A program made the translations under genes and the position numbers. Shown here in pieces: positions 33,784 through 45,812 of a DNA stretch of 64,000 nucleotides. The notes under the pieces were generated by a model that was not told the origin of the DNA, did no database searches, and saw only the letters and a program-made list of their open reading frames with translations. This DNA is from Hemileia vastatrix (lineage: Eukaryota > Basidiomycota > Pucciniomycetes > Pucciniales > Zaghouaniaceae): assembly GCA_030280995.1 (NCBI GenBank), contig JASXTE010000005.1, positions 29,762,001 through 29,826,000 of the forward strand. Direction: 5' to 3'. Each line of letters opens with the position of its first letter. Positions within the stretch are counted from its first letter, which is position 1.

Positions 33784-34355
33784 GCGGAAAAGTTTTGGAG
33801 TGGTGAGATTGGGGTCTAAAAGTAAGTCCTCCCAGTTGTGCACTGCTAGGGTTTCTTCTACACCTTTAAAAAACACTACCTGGGCCACACCTGTGAGCAT
33901 TGGGGAAAGCCCTTGTTATTTTTGTAGGTCAGAAGAAAACTCAAGAAAAGAAGATAAAAATTTCAAGATAATTCAAGAAAATCAAAAAAAAATCTGAAGA
34001 TAATGAAGAAAGAAGATCATCAAGATCAATTTTTGGGCCTCCAGCATGAGGTTAAAGTGCAGAAAATTATGAAGAAAGAAGATCATCAAGACCAAGTTTT
34101 GGGCCTCCAGCATGAGGATAAACTGCAAAAATTTAAAAGAGTTGATTCTGAAGATGAATCAAGATTTGAAGATTTGGAAGACTAAAGTGAAGATGAAGAT
34201 TTGGAATTGCGCAAAAGTTTTGGAGTGGTGAGATTGGGGTCTAAAAGTAAGTCCTCCCAATTGTGCACCGCTAGGGTTTCTTCTACACCTTTCAAAAACA
34301 TTACCTTGGCCACACATGTGAGCAATGGGGAAACCCTTTGTTTTTGTTCCAGGTC
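33784..34355 (+). repeat. 425-bp direct duplication with inner 66-bp repeats
   Basis: AGTTTTGGAGTGGTGAGATT starts at 33791 and again at 34216, and similarity runs for about 145-150 bp in each copy. Between them lie two 66-bp direct repeats (34003 and 34069) coding for 22-residue repeats, MKKEDHQDQFLGLQHEVKVQ plus KI. The duplication lies at the protease-RT linker. Confidence 0.85.
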
Positions 34356-34380
34356 TAGTAATGAAGATTTCCTGAAGATC

Positions 34381-37300
34381 CCTCAATTTGAAGGTGGAGC
34401 GGAAAAGTATAAGAAGGTAGTGCAGAAGATTAGGCCTGTCAATGAGCATATGCCTGTGGGTTTGAATCCGCTCTTGAAGAGACCTCCTTTTTTAAGAGAT
34501 CCATACTGTACTCCTTTGGTGAAGAATCCTCCAGAATTTGTAGAGACGGCTAGGGTGACTGTGGAAAGGTTAAAAGTTGTTAATTTGGTCCTGATGGGTG
34601 GTAGTCTGAAGAAGAAAAGAAGTTGTTGTTGCACTTTATTGTGCTAAGGGAAAAAGCTGTGGCTTTTGTTGAGGAGGAAAGGAGTGTGTTGAAGAACTAT
34701 TATGAGGAACCTTACTTGATTCCTGTGGTTTGTCATGAACCTTGGCAAATCAAACCTATTCCAATTCCAGCTGCTATCAGAGAGGATTTTTTGGAGATTG
34801 TTAGGGAAAGAGTCAGGACTGGGTTATACAAACAATTGAAATCCAGTTACTCCAGTCCGGTTTTCTGTGTAAAGAAGCAGAATGGAAAGTGGAGGGTGGT
34901 TCATGATCTTAGAGCCTTGAATAGAGTCACTATCAAGGATGCTGGTATTCCACCAAGTGCAGAGGATTTTGTTGAAGCTTTTTCTGGAAGGGTGTGTTAT
35001 GGTTTGGGTGATATTATGGGTGGTTGTGATGAGAGTGAGCTTCATACGGATTCAAGGCCTCTCACAACTTTTGAGACTCCTTTGAAAAGATTTCAGCTCA
35101 CTAGGTTGCCTCAAGGAGCAACTAATTCAGTGGAAGTATATCAAGCATAAATGGCTTGGATTTTACAGGATGAGGTTCCTACTCATGCTGGTATTTTTAT
35201 TGATGATGGTGGAATTAAAAGACCATCCACTGATTATGGTTATGAGGTGTTAACAGAGAACCCTGGCATAAGGAGGTTTGTTTGGGAATATTCAATAACT
35301 CTAGAGAGAGTGTTGTTTAGGATTGAAGAGGCTGGTTTGACCATTTCAGGGTCGAAATTCTGTTGTTGTGTCCCTGCTTTGGAAATTTTGGGTCATGTGG
35401 TATGTAAAGAGGGAAGGATTATGGCAAATAAAAAGATTAAAAAAATTCAGTCATGGCCAAGGCCTAAAAATACTACTGAAGTCAGGGGATTTTTGGGTGT
35501 GTGTGTATATGTCAGGATTTTTATTAAGGATTTATTTTTGTTGGCTTCACCTTTAAGAAGGTTGACCAGAAAAGTTGCAGATTGGTTATGGACTCAAGAG
35601 TGTGAAGAGGCTTTTCAGAAGTTGAAAAAGGTTGTTGGAGAAGATATTCTTCTTCACAAGTTGGATTATGGTGTGGGTGCTGGAAAAATTTATCTGGCAG
35701 TGGACTCAAGCTATATTGCAGCTGGTGCTGTTTTGTCTCAGGAAGATAAAACCTAAAGGTTCAGGCCAGTAAGATATGAGTCTGTGGTGTTTAATGAGGT
35801 GGAATATAGGTATTATCAACCTAAGTTGGAATTGTGTGGTGTAGCAAAAATTTTAAAGAAGCTACAGACTGTTTTGTGGGGGCAGCATTTTGAGCTGCAG
35901 GTGGATGCAAAATATTTAGTTCAGATGATCAATACACCTAGTCTTCCAAATGCTCCAATGACTAGGTGCATGGCATTTATTCAGTATTTTTCTTTTGACC
36001 TGGTACACAAACTAGAAAAACTTTTACAATGCCTGATGAATTATCAAGGAGGCCACCTACAGAAGAAGATTCTGAGGCTGAAGAGTTTTATGAAGATGTT
36101 CCGGTGGTTAGGGCCAGCACAAAGGGTGCTGAAGATTTTTCTGACCTCCCCCAAGAAGCTAAACTGGCTGGATCTGATCTTGATTCTGGTGATCAGGATT
36201 TTTTTGTTAATAAAGATGGAGTTGTTGTTTGGGACAGCTCAAATTTGGAAAATGGTGTTTTTGTTAGTGAACTTGATTCTCACAAGATTCAGTGGAAAGA
36301 GAAGTATGTGCCAAAATTTGAGGATTGGTATCCTGGTTGGGCTGGTCAATTGGCTCATGTTCACACTGGAGATTTTGATGACATAGTTTTACCCTTGGAT
36401 GTTGTTTTGTTGGATTTTGAAGATGAGACTTGGGGTCAGTCTGGGTTTTATTTTATTATTGTGGAATATCTGTTGACCTTATAGAGGCCAGATAGTTGCG
36501 ATGATGATACTTGGTTGGCAATCAAGAAGAAGAGTCCTGCATTTTATGTGACAGGAAGAAGGTTGATGAGGAGGAGACATCCTAATCCTCAAGTTGTGGT
36601 GACTCAGAAGAAGGGTCAAGAAGTTGTGTTGAAGTCTTTGCAAGAAGACCTTTGTCATAGAGGCTTTGGGGAGACTTATAGAAGAGTAGCTGACAGATTT
36701 TGGTGGCCAGGTATGAAGTTGACTGTGCAGGGTTGGGTTAAATCTTGTGAAGAATGTCAAAGAAGAAGTCACTTGAAACCTAAAGAGGTCGGCCGTGCTA
36801 CTGGTGAATCAACTGTTTTTGGAAGAGTTAGTCTGGATGCTGTCCATATTAAAGAGGGCAGGTATAAATACTTAATTGTTGCCAGGGATGATTTGTCTGG
36901 TTGGTTTGAGGCAGTGCCTCTGGTTAATTTGACTGCTAAGAATGTGGCAGAGTTTTTGAAGAAGGAGTGGATTTATAGGTATGGGTTGATGAAGTTGGTG
37001 ACAGTTGATGGCGGGTTAGAGTTTAGTGCCAAATTTAAAGAAGCTGTGGCTAGTGTTGGTTCTAAAGTTATAGTGGCTACACCTTATTATCCTGAAGCTG
37101 AAGGCATGGTTGAAAGAGGCCATCAAGTTATCAAGAATGCTTTGGTGAAGATGTGTGGGGATATTGCTGAAAAGTGGAGGCATTATTTACCCTTGGTGTT
37201 ATTTGCCGATAGGGTCACTGTGAAGAGGACAGCTGGCTATTCTCCTTATGAGTTAATGTTTGGTCAGAAAGCTGTTCTACCAGTGGACTTGGAAGCTGTC

Positions 37301-37701
37301 TTTTATCTTGGAATTGTTTGGGATGATGTGCACTCAACAGAAGAATTGCTCTGTACCAGGATGAATTAGTTGGAATGTAGAGAGAAATTTCAAGAGAAGG
37401 CATACTCTAGAATGATGAAGATTAGGAATAAATAAGTCAGATACTGGGACAAGAAGTTGGCACATAGACTCAGGAATCCCTTGAAACCTGGTTGTCTGGT
37501 TTTGGTTTATAATAGAAGTTTGAAGAGTTAGTGGGGAAAAATGTTTGCTGACAGATGGAATGGACCTTATAGAGTCAGATCTCAGGTGTCTTGAGGCTCT
37601 TATTTTTTGGAAGAGTTGGATGGTGCAGTCTTAAAGAAGAGAGTGGCTTCAGATCAGGTGAAGAGGTTTTATCCCAGAGGCACTAGACATGAAGAAGATT
37701 G
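34381..37701 (+). pseudogene. gypsy-2 pol: RT, RNase H, integrase
   Basis: RT begins in the frame at 34623 with SSPVFCVKKQNGKWRVVHDL; the active-site Asp pair is at 35202-35207 in GIFIDDGG. RNase H is seen as IYLAVDSSYIAAGAVLSQ (about 35690). Frameshifts occur near 36030, where MPDELSRRP marks the end of RNase H. Integrase has CHRGFGETYRRVADRFWWPG and the core residues D 36835, D 37007 and E 37112, then a GPY-type end DRWNGPYRV. Stops: 35148, 35754, about 36481, 37367, 37432, about 37528 and 37592. The final frame ends at TGA 37699-37701. All catalytic residues are present, so the damage is mostly point mutation. Confidence 0.9.
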
Positions 37702-37793
37702 ACTCCAGAATGAGGATAAACTATGGAACGTTCTTTAAATTTTGGAATTTTTGGTGTTGCAGAGCAACTGTTGTGATGGAAACCTTTTGTTAG

Positions 37794-38140
37794 AAGGTAC
37801 CCATGGGTGGGGCTTCTAGATTTGATATTTGGAAGTGTAGGGGTAACTGATGGTCTGGCTGCTCTGTAGAAAAGTTACCCCAGATTGTCTGTTTCCAACC
37901 CTTTCTCTTAATTTGGTTGAACCCTAGTATTGGTTTCTTTTCACAGGTTTTAGTCTTCTATGACTTTAGACTGAAATTTCCTTTGGTTTCCAAGTGCTGG
38001 ACTCTTCACTATTATTGGTTTTGGTTTATTGTTTTGGATGTTGTGTTTTTCTTAGAAGGTACCCAGGGGAGCTTCAAGATTTTATTTTGGCAAGTGTGGG
38101 GTTAACTGATGAGCTGGCTGCTCTGGAGAACAGTTACCCC
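37794..38140 (+). repeat. gypsy-2 3' hairpin modules 1 and 2
   Basis: Two copies of a ~90-bp module start TTAGAAGGTACCCA and contain the stem GGGGTAACT...AGTTACCCC, with loop TGGTCTGGCTGCTCTG-like. The stems span 37840-37881 and 38098-38140 (the second has one extra T). A third copy is at 40883-40923 with compensated stem bases. Confidence 0.85.
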
Positions 38141-38279
38141 AGAATTTCTGTCTCAAGTCTTTTGTTTTTCCTAGTTGAATTCTAGTTCTGTTGTTTATTA
38201 TTCAGGTTTCAAGTTCACTATGACTTTAAAATGGTTTGGGACTGGCTTCTTTATCTTTGTTTTTTTTGGGTTGGTGGTG

Positions 38280-38335
38280 GATCACTGGTGGTCTCCCATC
38301 ATTTTTACATATTGGAGGGAGCCCACCCAGTGATC
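38280..38335 (+). repeat. Long hairpin in gypsy-2 3' region
   Basis: GATCACTGGTGGTCTCCC pairs with GGGAGCCCACCCAGTGATC across a ~19-base loop, with one mismatch and one bulge. Confidence 0.75.
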
Positions 38336-38520
38336 ATTTCTATGGACTGGACTTTCTCTTACTGGAACTTCTCTTAATTCGGAAAATCCATGGAGCTGGA
38401 CTTTCTTTGATTTTTTTAGTTATGATTTTGCTAGATAGTAGTTTCAGATTATTTTCTTTTTTCTCTTTTTTTCTTTTAATTTTTTATAGGGGTTGTTGAA
38501 ATTATAAAATCAAAAATATA

Positions 38521-38811
38521 GGGTGTTACCACATCAGGGTTACCTGGATGTGGGCAAGCATTGGTGGGGAAAGGCTCATCAATTGGCCGGACAATGCTTT
38601 TTTATCATTTTATTTTATTATATTTTTATTTTTTTTCATTAATTTCATTTTTTATTTTTTATTTTTTTTATTTTTTATTCTCATTATTACTCTTAATTTA
38701 TGTTTCTTATTTCAAATCATTTAAATTATTTAAGGTGTATCCAAGTCAAGGTGCACTTGGATGTGGGCAAGGCATCAGGGGAGCAGCTCATCAATTAGCT
38801 GGGGGATACCA
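38521..38811 (+). repeat. Pair of ~77-bp direct repeats in gypsy-2
   Basis: Copies at 38521-38597 and 38734-38811 share GGATGTGGGCAAG and CTCATCAATT and are roughly 75% alike. The second is bounded by GGTGTATCC and GGGATACC and may fold. The T-rich sequence between and after them holds no gene. Confidence 0.75.
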
Positions 38812-39093
38812 TTTGTATTATTTTTTATAATTTATTTTATTTCATTTATTTTTATTTTATTTATCAATTTTTTTAATTTTAGTATGTTAGTAGACTATAT
38901 ATAAAAAAAATTAGAATTTATAGTTATTAATTTTTATTATTTATTTATTATTATGTTTTTAATCTTTTTTCAGGAGCTCATTGTCTGGATGATGAAGTTT
39001 ATGGAGGCTTGTCCCAGTTATGATGTCATTTTTGTTTTTTTGGGGGTTTTGGGAAGCACTGTGTTCTTTGAAGTGCATCCTGCTGGAGAGATT

Positions 39094-40546
39094 TTATTGA
39101 TTATAATGGGCAGGAATGGGTATGGATGGAAGTTCAGAAGAGGAAGAAGAAGAGGCAGGAATGGATTGTTGGAAGGTGTGCTTAATGATCCTAGACATCT
39201 TCCAGTGGTTGTCCAATAGTTGTTTCCTCAAGGTTTTTTCAATTTCATTTAAAGGTCCATGGAGGGCGAAGGCTTTCAGCATGTTTGAACACATGGTGCC
39301 GAGGTGTTGTTTCATGTCTCCATAATCCAGGGTCAAAGAAGTTTCTAGAGGTTGGCCAACTCCAATAGTAGATTCAGGAGGAGGGGTTCCAACTAGACAA
39401 GAAGAATTGGTTCAGCAATTATTTTCTGTTGAAGAAATTGGATGAATTAATGTGGTACTTACAGATTGGAAGCTCATCAAATTTGTAAGCAGTTGGAATT
39501 TGGACTTCTGAAGATTTTGGAATGGTGATAGTAGGTGGATCAATCAGGGAAAGATATGGATTCTCTTGGTCTTCCTCTGAAAGGTTTTGAGAAGGTGAAC
39601 TAGGAGGCTGATGTTCCTGGGGCCTAGTTGGAGTAGCAGGTCTGTTGTTTATGTTGTTAATATTTATGCTTGATTCAGTTGGATGAGGTGCTGGTTATGG
39701 AGTACCAGGGTTGTGATAAGATAGGGAAGGAGAGGGTGATCTGGAAGCGGATTGATCTCTTCTGGATAAAGCTTTTGAAGGAATGGAAATGTCAGAAGAA
39801 TAGTTGGCTGACAGAGGAGAGGTGTAGTTTCGTTGCCTTAACTGGCGGCAAGGTTGTTGCTTTGGTGCAGTGTTGGGAGCTCTGGTGTCTTCCTGGGGTC
39901 CTCTGGCAGGTCTCCTAGAAGTTTGGGATATTTTGGTGTTTTTGGACCTTGGAAGGGTTGGCTGCATTGCTCTGGGAGCAGTGGGAGGTGGCTGCATGGA
40001 GTTGTTTTTGTTGATTGGAGGAATTTGGCTGTTTTCTGGTTGTTTTTGGAGGTTTTAAGCCTGATTTTCACTGTCTAGTGAGGCAGGTGGGCCGCCCGAC
40101 GTTGGCCAGGCCACCTGGACGCGGTCTAGAAGCCTAGGAGCTGATTTTGAAGCTTTTGGAGCTAATTTAGCAGAGATAAAAGCTGTTTCTTGGGATGTTA
40201 AAGCAGGCCTTTTTAGGAGAGTTCTGGAAACTGAGTTCCAGGATCTTCTGTATGGTGCTGAGAATAAAGATGAAGAGGCTGGACTAAGCTCTGGGGATCT
40301 GGTAGGGGATCTGGAGAGGTATTTATGAGAAGGTAAAGGAGGAGGAATAGGGTAGTTGGAATCTGTGTCACATTTCTTATTCTTGGAGTAGCAAGAATCA
40401 TAGGCCCTGTTGTAGAATTTGGCTTCAGGAGTTGGAAGAGTGAATGTGCAAGGTCTGCACATGTGGATGCACTGCTTGCAGGCATAGTCCTTGGGAGCAG
40501 TGAAGCAAGGAAGATTGGAGGGGTCAACATCAGGGGATCCAGCCAC
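39094..40546 (-). pseudogene. gypsy-2 antisense gene 2: Cys-rich, Pro/Ser-rich protein
   Basis: Exon 1 runs 40546-39463 and exon 2 39392-39094, with a 70-nt intron (GTAAGT donor, TCTAG acceptor), about 460 codons. Two TAA stops interrupt exon 1 (near 40055 and about 39695) without frame change. The N-terminus has a Cys cluster, CKQCIHMCRPC then YDSCYSKNKKCD, followed by a long Pro/Ser-rich stretch with RSPTRSPELSPASSS. Exon 2 ends in a helical segment (FALHGPLNEIEKTLRKQLLD) and a Ser run. It lies antisense to the element between pol and the 3' LTR, as in gypsy-1. The function is unknown to me; the Cys pattern suggests zinc binding. Confidence 0.7.
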
Positions 40547-40697
40547 GATCTGTGGTGAGAAAAGATGATGGAAAGAGATAAGAAGGAGATTTTTTTCAGT
40601 GATGGGTAGATGATGAAGTGAAGGTGGAAAGTCAGCAGGTTGGCTGTAGGTGTATTCTGTATGACTTGGCTGGGTCTATTTTATGCAAAATTCTGGT

Positions 40698-41078
40698 AGT
40701 CCATCAAGACTTTAAACTGAACACTGTGATAGTCCCCCAAGACTTTAAACTGAGGATTGTTTGATGGTGTAGTCCCCCAAGACTATAAACTGAGGAATGG
40801 GTTTTTGTTATTGGAATAGGTTTGAAAGATTGGCAGAGGGTATCCACAGGGGGAGCCTGTGAATTTAGCAAAGGAAAGTTTGGGGGTAATTGATGGCCTG
40901 GCAGCTCTATTCACAATTACCCCAGAATGTTAGATTTTTCTCTGTGTCTTAATGTGGTTGATCTCTGGTTCTGGATTCATGATTTAGGTTTTTGAGTCCC
41001 CCAAGACTTTAAACTGAGGGTTTTTGAGTCCACCAAGACTATAAAATGAGGATGGTCCCCAAGACTTAAAACTGAGGG
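40698..41078 (+). repeat. Six dispersed 25-bp repeats
   Basis: AGTCCCCCAAGACTTTAAAC plus TGAGG occurs at 40698, 40731, 40771, 40995, 41027 and 41054, in two clusters of three separated by the hairpin module at 40883. Spacing is 27-40 bp within clusters. Confidence 0.85.
40883..40923 (+). repeat. gypsy-2 hairpin module 3, compensated stem
   Basis: GGGGTAATT pairs with AATTACCCC; the loop TGATGGCCTGGCAGCTCTAT resembles modules 1 and 2. Relative to the other modules, C-G has become T-A on both sides of the stem. The preceding GGTATCCACAGGGGGAGCC matches the module start. Confidence 0.85.
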
Positions 41079-41777
41079 TTGTTTGTCATTACATCCTATA
41101 GAGGGTGTGGTCAATTTTTCTTTTCTGAATAAAGCACAAGTACTAGTGGAATTACAGAGGGAATCAAGAGATGAAATGAAGTGTTCAGAATTAGCCTTGA
41201 ACTGGTGAATGAGGTGTCTTCTGTTCTCAATGTCCTGTGGATCTCTAGCAGGAGTGGATTGCAAGTAGTGAAGCAGAAGTTGTTTCTGTTGAGATGTGTG
41301 TTGTTGGAACTTGGACTTGATAGTGGGCAAGTGGTTTGGTGTTGGTGGTGCAATGGATCCTACATTGTTATCATCACATTCAGAAGATGAAGTAACTGAG
41401 AAGTCATCAGTTTTATAAAGTTGAAAGAGGAAATGGAAGTTTTTACCATCAGATGGACCAGGGATGGTGGAACTTGTTGTTTTAGTGGTTTTGGCACTCT
41501 TCTGGGAAGGGTGTAGCTTTTTGATTAATCTGGGAATCAAGATGGATGGCCCAGATCTTTTGGTGCTGGTAGAAAGTGGACCTGGTTGAGGTGGAGGTGA
41601 AGCTGTTTCAAAAGATAATGGACCAGGTCTGTAGCAGGTCTTCTTTCTGGAGAGGCGGACATCACAGGACGTTCTTTATGGATGGACAGGAGGTGTGATG
41701 GTTCAGATTAGATTATTGTCAATGCAGTATTGGCAAGGACCCATTTCAGAGGCAGATTTGGGAAGAAGGTTGAACAT
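40977..41777 (-). pseudogene. gypsy-2 antisense gene 1: Cys-motif, Ser/Thr-rich protein
   Basis: From ATG 41777 one frame runs to 40977 (about 266 codons) with two stops near the start (TGA after CIDNNLI, then TAA before RTSCDV). The N-terminal motif MGPCQYC and then SCDVRLSRKKTC parallels the Cys cluster of antisense gene 2, so the two may be tandem paralogues. The rest is Ser/Thr/Gln-rich with a KLHPSQKSAKTTKTT stretch. The last ~25 codons run through the 25-bp repeats and may not be coding. It starts close to the 3' LTR, which could provide its promoter. Confidence 0.6.
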
Positions 41778-41815
41778 GGTGGTTTGATGAAGAAAGAATG
41801 TGGACGTTCTTAACT

Positions 41816-41825
41816 GGAGGGAGGA
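41816..41825 (+). other. gypsy-2 polypurine tract
   Basis: GGAGGGAGGA directly precedes the 3' LTR start TGTGGTC, as expected for the plus-strand primer. Confidence 0.75.
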
Positions 41826-42916
41826 TGTGGTCTTCCAACATTGGCAGGGGCCTTTGTTGTGTTGTTTGGCGCTGTTTGTGAATGTCTTAATTGACATCTG
41901 TTGAAGAATTGGGTGTTTTTCTGGATTTATTCAGTGAATATTGGGACTGTGGGTATGTTAGTACTATCATTGGATAGCCCCAGTTTTTCTATATATTTCA
42001 TGTCTGGATGATATTTTTCATATTCTAAGTTTTAAGGGGTCATTTCCTCATTTTTTAGTTAAAAAATATAGCTGTTTAATTTTGGTTTTTGTGTTTTATG
42101 GGCTAACCTTAAGTCTTAGGGATAAGTGCTTAGTACCATTAGATAGGGCTAATTTAGCTCTATATTTCATGTCTAAACGTTGTTATAGTGTAATTTTGTG
42201 TTTTAAGGGTTTTAGTAGTTGTAGTTAATTTTTCTAAGTAGATTAGATGTTTTTATTGGTTTTCAGGCTTCAGGGAGGCTGGGCCGCTTCAGGCGGCATC
42301 TCCGACATCAGGCAGCCCACCCGCCTCTGTTTTAGAAGGTTGGGGAGCGCTTCTGGAGGGTTTTTATTCAATTTGGCTGGTACAGGTGCCAAATTTGTTG
42401 GTGTGCATGGGCTCTTAGAAAGTGGTCTGTGTGTACATAGTGAATAAGACAGTTTGGGGCAACTTTAATTATCATACAACCATCCGGAGGTGATATCCTT
42501 GTTCCTCACTCAGTTTTCACTGTTTTTGGCCACAATTGGCTGTGTTTGTTGCAAGGTTAGTTCTTCATTTAACTCAACTTTAGCAACAAGTTCTCTGGTA
42601 TAGTCTTACAAGCTATATCAAGTATTATTGCTGTCTCTGGTGTGGATTTTCAGCCTACATCAAGTGTCTTTACTTTCTCTGGTGTGGACATTGGTCTACA
42701 TTTAAGTTCTTTTGTCTGGTAGTCTGTCTGGGGACTACTTTCTTGGCTCATCAAGCAGTCAAGTGTGTTGAAAAAGGGGCTTTAGCAAACAGGAACCAAC
42801 TTACTTTAGCAAGTAAATCTCACTCTATTTATTTAAAGGGACAGGGGATTTTCTCTCTGGTCTTTCTCCAACTCCATTGGTCAAGGCCTATAGCCAGTAC
42901 TATAGGATTTTCTACA
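41826..42916 (+). repeat. gypsy-2 3' LTR
   Basis: 1091 bp, same length as the 5' LTR with scattered substitutions. It ends TTTTCTACA where the 5' LTR ends TTGTTTACA. CCAT follows, matching the left flank. Confidence 0.92.
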
Positions 42917-42920
42917 CCAT

Positions 42921-43519
42921 AAATCCATGAAAATCCATTAAAGGAAGCAGATTAAGCTGTCCAAACTGGATATATGTGTCTGAAAAAGGTGCATATGCTT
43001 GTGTAGGCTTGATGAGTCCATTAAATACATCCATATGACCTGAAATCAGCATAAAAATAAGTCTTATAGGATATTTAGAGGGTTAAACCCACATACAGAC
43101 CTATATATACATAGTATAACTGCATATTTCACTGAATATGAAGTTTATGCATACATATAAGCTTATGTATGCCTCTAATTACTTAATATCAATTAAGATA
43201 AGTATATTATAGCTACATTTGCACACAAATAAGCATTACAGGGCTATAGATAATCTATTTAAACTAAAATAAGTCATATAATAGTATAATCAATAGATAT
43301 ATAAGCATAATAACAACATATATAATATCATAACCATACATTTAACTTAGAAGCTTATTGGGATCAAAGTTATCTTATTTTAAACATAAGATATTCTTAG
43401 TTCTTAAGGTACCTAGTCTGACACTCTCACTCAAAAAAAATAAAAAAATTCTAAGACATTTTAATTATTTAAGGCAGAAGTGGAAAAAACATTACATACA
43501 TATCTATATTACTTATATT
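42921..43519. other. Gene-free AT-rich spacer
   Basis: Many TATA/CATA steps; no gene or repeat family recognised. Confidence 0.4.
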
Positions 43520-45812
43520 GTGTTTTTAAAAGAATTTTTTGCTTTTAAACTTTTTAAAAGTCTTTTAGGATCAGAGATTTCATTTTCAGGAATCCTAATT
43601 TCATACTCACTTGATTTATTTTTAAACCTTAATAGATACTAAACTCGCTTTTTTATAGTAAGGTGTCTCTTTTTAAGTATCTTTTTAATTTCTGCTTTTT
43701 CATCTATTTCTTCAGGTTGCTGTTTATGTATTCCTAATAATTTTGGAAATAGAGAAGTATCATTAGAATGATACAGTTTTATAAGAGAAATAGGGAATAC
43801 TCAATGTTTTCTTTCATATTGTGCATATAATATAAATTCAACAGCATTGTTACAACCATCTTTTTTACTACAAATGGTCTAATTAATGGATCTTTAAATT
43901 TAAAATTGCCATTTAAATTGAAATTTAGTGAAGAAACAAGGACTTCATCAACCTCTTTGAACATTTTTTTATGTGCTTTATCCCATCTGTTCTTTTCATA
44001 CCCAAATGTCTTATTAATATATTCCTGAGAATGCTTTCTGCATAATTGTTACAGTTGAAGAAATGATATTGTATTTGGATTGATATCTAATCTTGGTAAT
44101 TTACTAAGAGTTTTAGCAGGGGTATTAGGTAAAAAACCAAACCATTAATCAAATGGCTTTTTTCCAGTGACAGAATAAAATGTACTATTGCATGCAAATT
44201 CTAAACCAGGGATAAGGGCTACACAATCATTAGTGAATTTGTCATTGTCTTTAAGTTCAAGACCAAAAGCATAACATTTTCTTATCATATCTTCTAAAGT
44301 TTGTATCATCCTTTCTGCCAGCCCATCAATTTTTGGATGGTTTTAAGTAGAAATCTTTAATTGACAACCTGAAACATCCATAAGTGATGTCCAAAACTCA
44401 GAAGAAAATTTTGGATCTCTGTCTGAACTATTGCTTTGGGAGAAACTGCTATGTTTAACATCTGTGTCAACCATAATAAATATAGGTCCTTAGCAGATAC
44501 CTCTTTGTAAATTGAAAGAAATTTACACATTTTTGTAAACCTATCTACAATTACCTAGAGGGAGTTATAGCTCTTATGCCCTGCTATTTGAAAACCTGCT
44601 ACAAAGTCCATGTTAACAATCTCCCATGGAGCTTTTTTTTCTGAATTTGTTGTAGAAAACAAGCTCTTTTTCCTTTTAATATTTTAAATTTTAAAAAGAA
44701 TCACATGTTTCAACATATTTCTGAACATCATCAGATATGCTAATCCACCAAGATGTGTTTTTTACTCTGTCTAATGTTTTATGGAAGTTAAATTGACCTT
44801 CCAATATATCATCATGACATATTCTTAAAATTAGCTCCTTCATTGAGGGGGAAATACAATTAAATTACTTAATTTTTTTATATAATATATAAAACCATCC
44901 TCAATGGAAAATTTTCCTTTTCCAATGCTTCCCTGTATTTTTGAGGCAATTTTTTTTATTGAAAACTCATTGAAGAATTAGATGGATCATTTAATATTTT
45001 AGTAGGCTTACTCAAGCCAGGATCTGAAGCTTAATTATCAAGAATTGATTGCAAAAACTCATCCTCAAGAACTACAATATAAATTCCATAAAGCTTAATA
45101 ATCTCTATTTCAGGAACATAAGCTGTATTACCATCATTATTAGATAGAGGTACTCTAAATGACAAATCTACATTAGAGTGTAAATTTCATGCTCTATGTG
45201 TAAAAGACATCTGTACTCTGTACTCTTGTACAGCTAATTGCCATATAAACATATGCCTAATACTAGTTTTCATGTTTAAGAGTGACTTAACTGCACTACA
45301 GTCAGTTATCAACTCAAATTTTTGGTCCTAAAGGTAATAATGTAGCTTCTCAAGAGCCCATACTACTGCCAAACACTCGTTTTGAGTAGCACCATATTTC
45401 AATTCACTACTTCTAAGAGTTCTTTAAATATAAAATATTACTACTTCTGACATTTCACCTTCAATAAGTTGTTTTTTAGGCAAAGAAGCACCCAAACCAA
45501 AAGCACTTTCATCAGTATACAAGAAAAAAGGTAGTTTTAAATCTGGTAATCCCAATATAGGAGCTATCATCAAACCTTCTTTCAACTTATAAAAATCTTT
45601 TTGTCTTTCATTTTTCCAAATGAAAGCTTCTTATTTCTTATTAAGTGTGATAAATGGTGCAGCAATTAATTGGTAGTTCTTTATATATTGTCTATAATAA
45701 CCACACATATCAAGAAAGTATTTTACATCCTTAACATTTTGAGGAATTTTGATATTATTATTTGCAGAAACTTTTTTTTGATTAAATCATACTTGTAAGC
45801 CAGATACCATGC
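43520..45812 (-). pseudogene. gypsy-3 relic: pol 3' part with chromodomain
   Basis: On the minus strand, in order: RT thumb (NVKDVKYFLDMCGYYRQYIK, about 45755-45690); RNase H (LYTDESAFGLGASLPKKQ, then ELITDCSAVKSLLNMKT near 45300); an integrase region with VIVDRFTKMCKF near 44540; a WDKAHKKMFKEVDEVLV block with LVSSLNFN near 43980-43910; and a chromodomain-like end (LLRFKNKSSEYEIRIPENE, then KRLLKSLK, 43645-43545). Stops and frameshifts are frequent and the sequence has drifted to very high AT. The ITDCxAVKSLLNMKT and VSTLNFN-type motifs are very common in rust-fungus retrotransposons (from memory). It is a third family, older than gypsy-1 and gypsy-2, truncated at 45812 by an insertion. Confidence 0.85.

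Larger units (their letters stand above)
29983..42916 (+). mobile_element. gypsy-2: long Ty3/gypsy retrotransposon, 12.9 kb
   Basis: LTRs of 1091 bp at 29983-31073 and 41826-42916 begin TGTGGTCTTCC and end in CA. The flanks share CCAT (29979-29982 and 42917-42920). A primer-binding site and a polypurine tract are in place. The coding order is gag, protease, RT, RNase H, integrase, then about 4 kb of structured non-coding sequence and two antisense genes before the 3' LTR. The RT active site is of FIDDGG type rather than YxDD. This differs from gypsy-1 and matches a separate fungal lineage I remember from agaric genomes. No chromodomain was seen. Confidence 0.92.

Noticed and set aside
40698..41078. 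Short regularly looking direct repeats resembling a CRISPR array
   Set aside because: The spacing is irregular, spacers partly match each other, and the surroundings are a eukaryotic retrotransposon.
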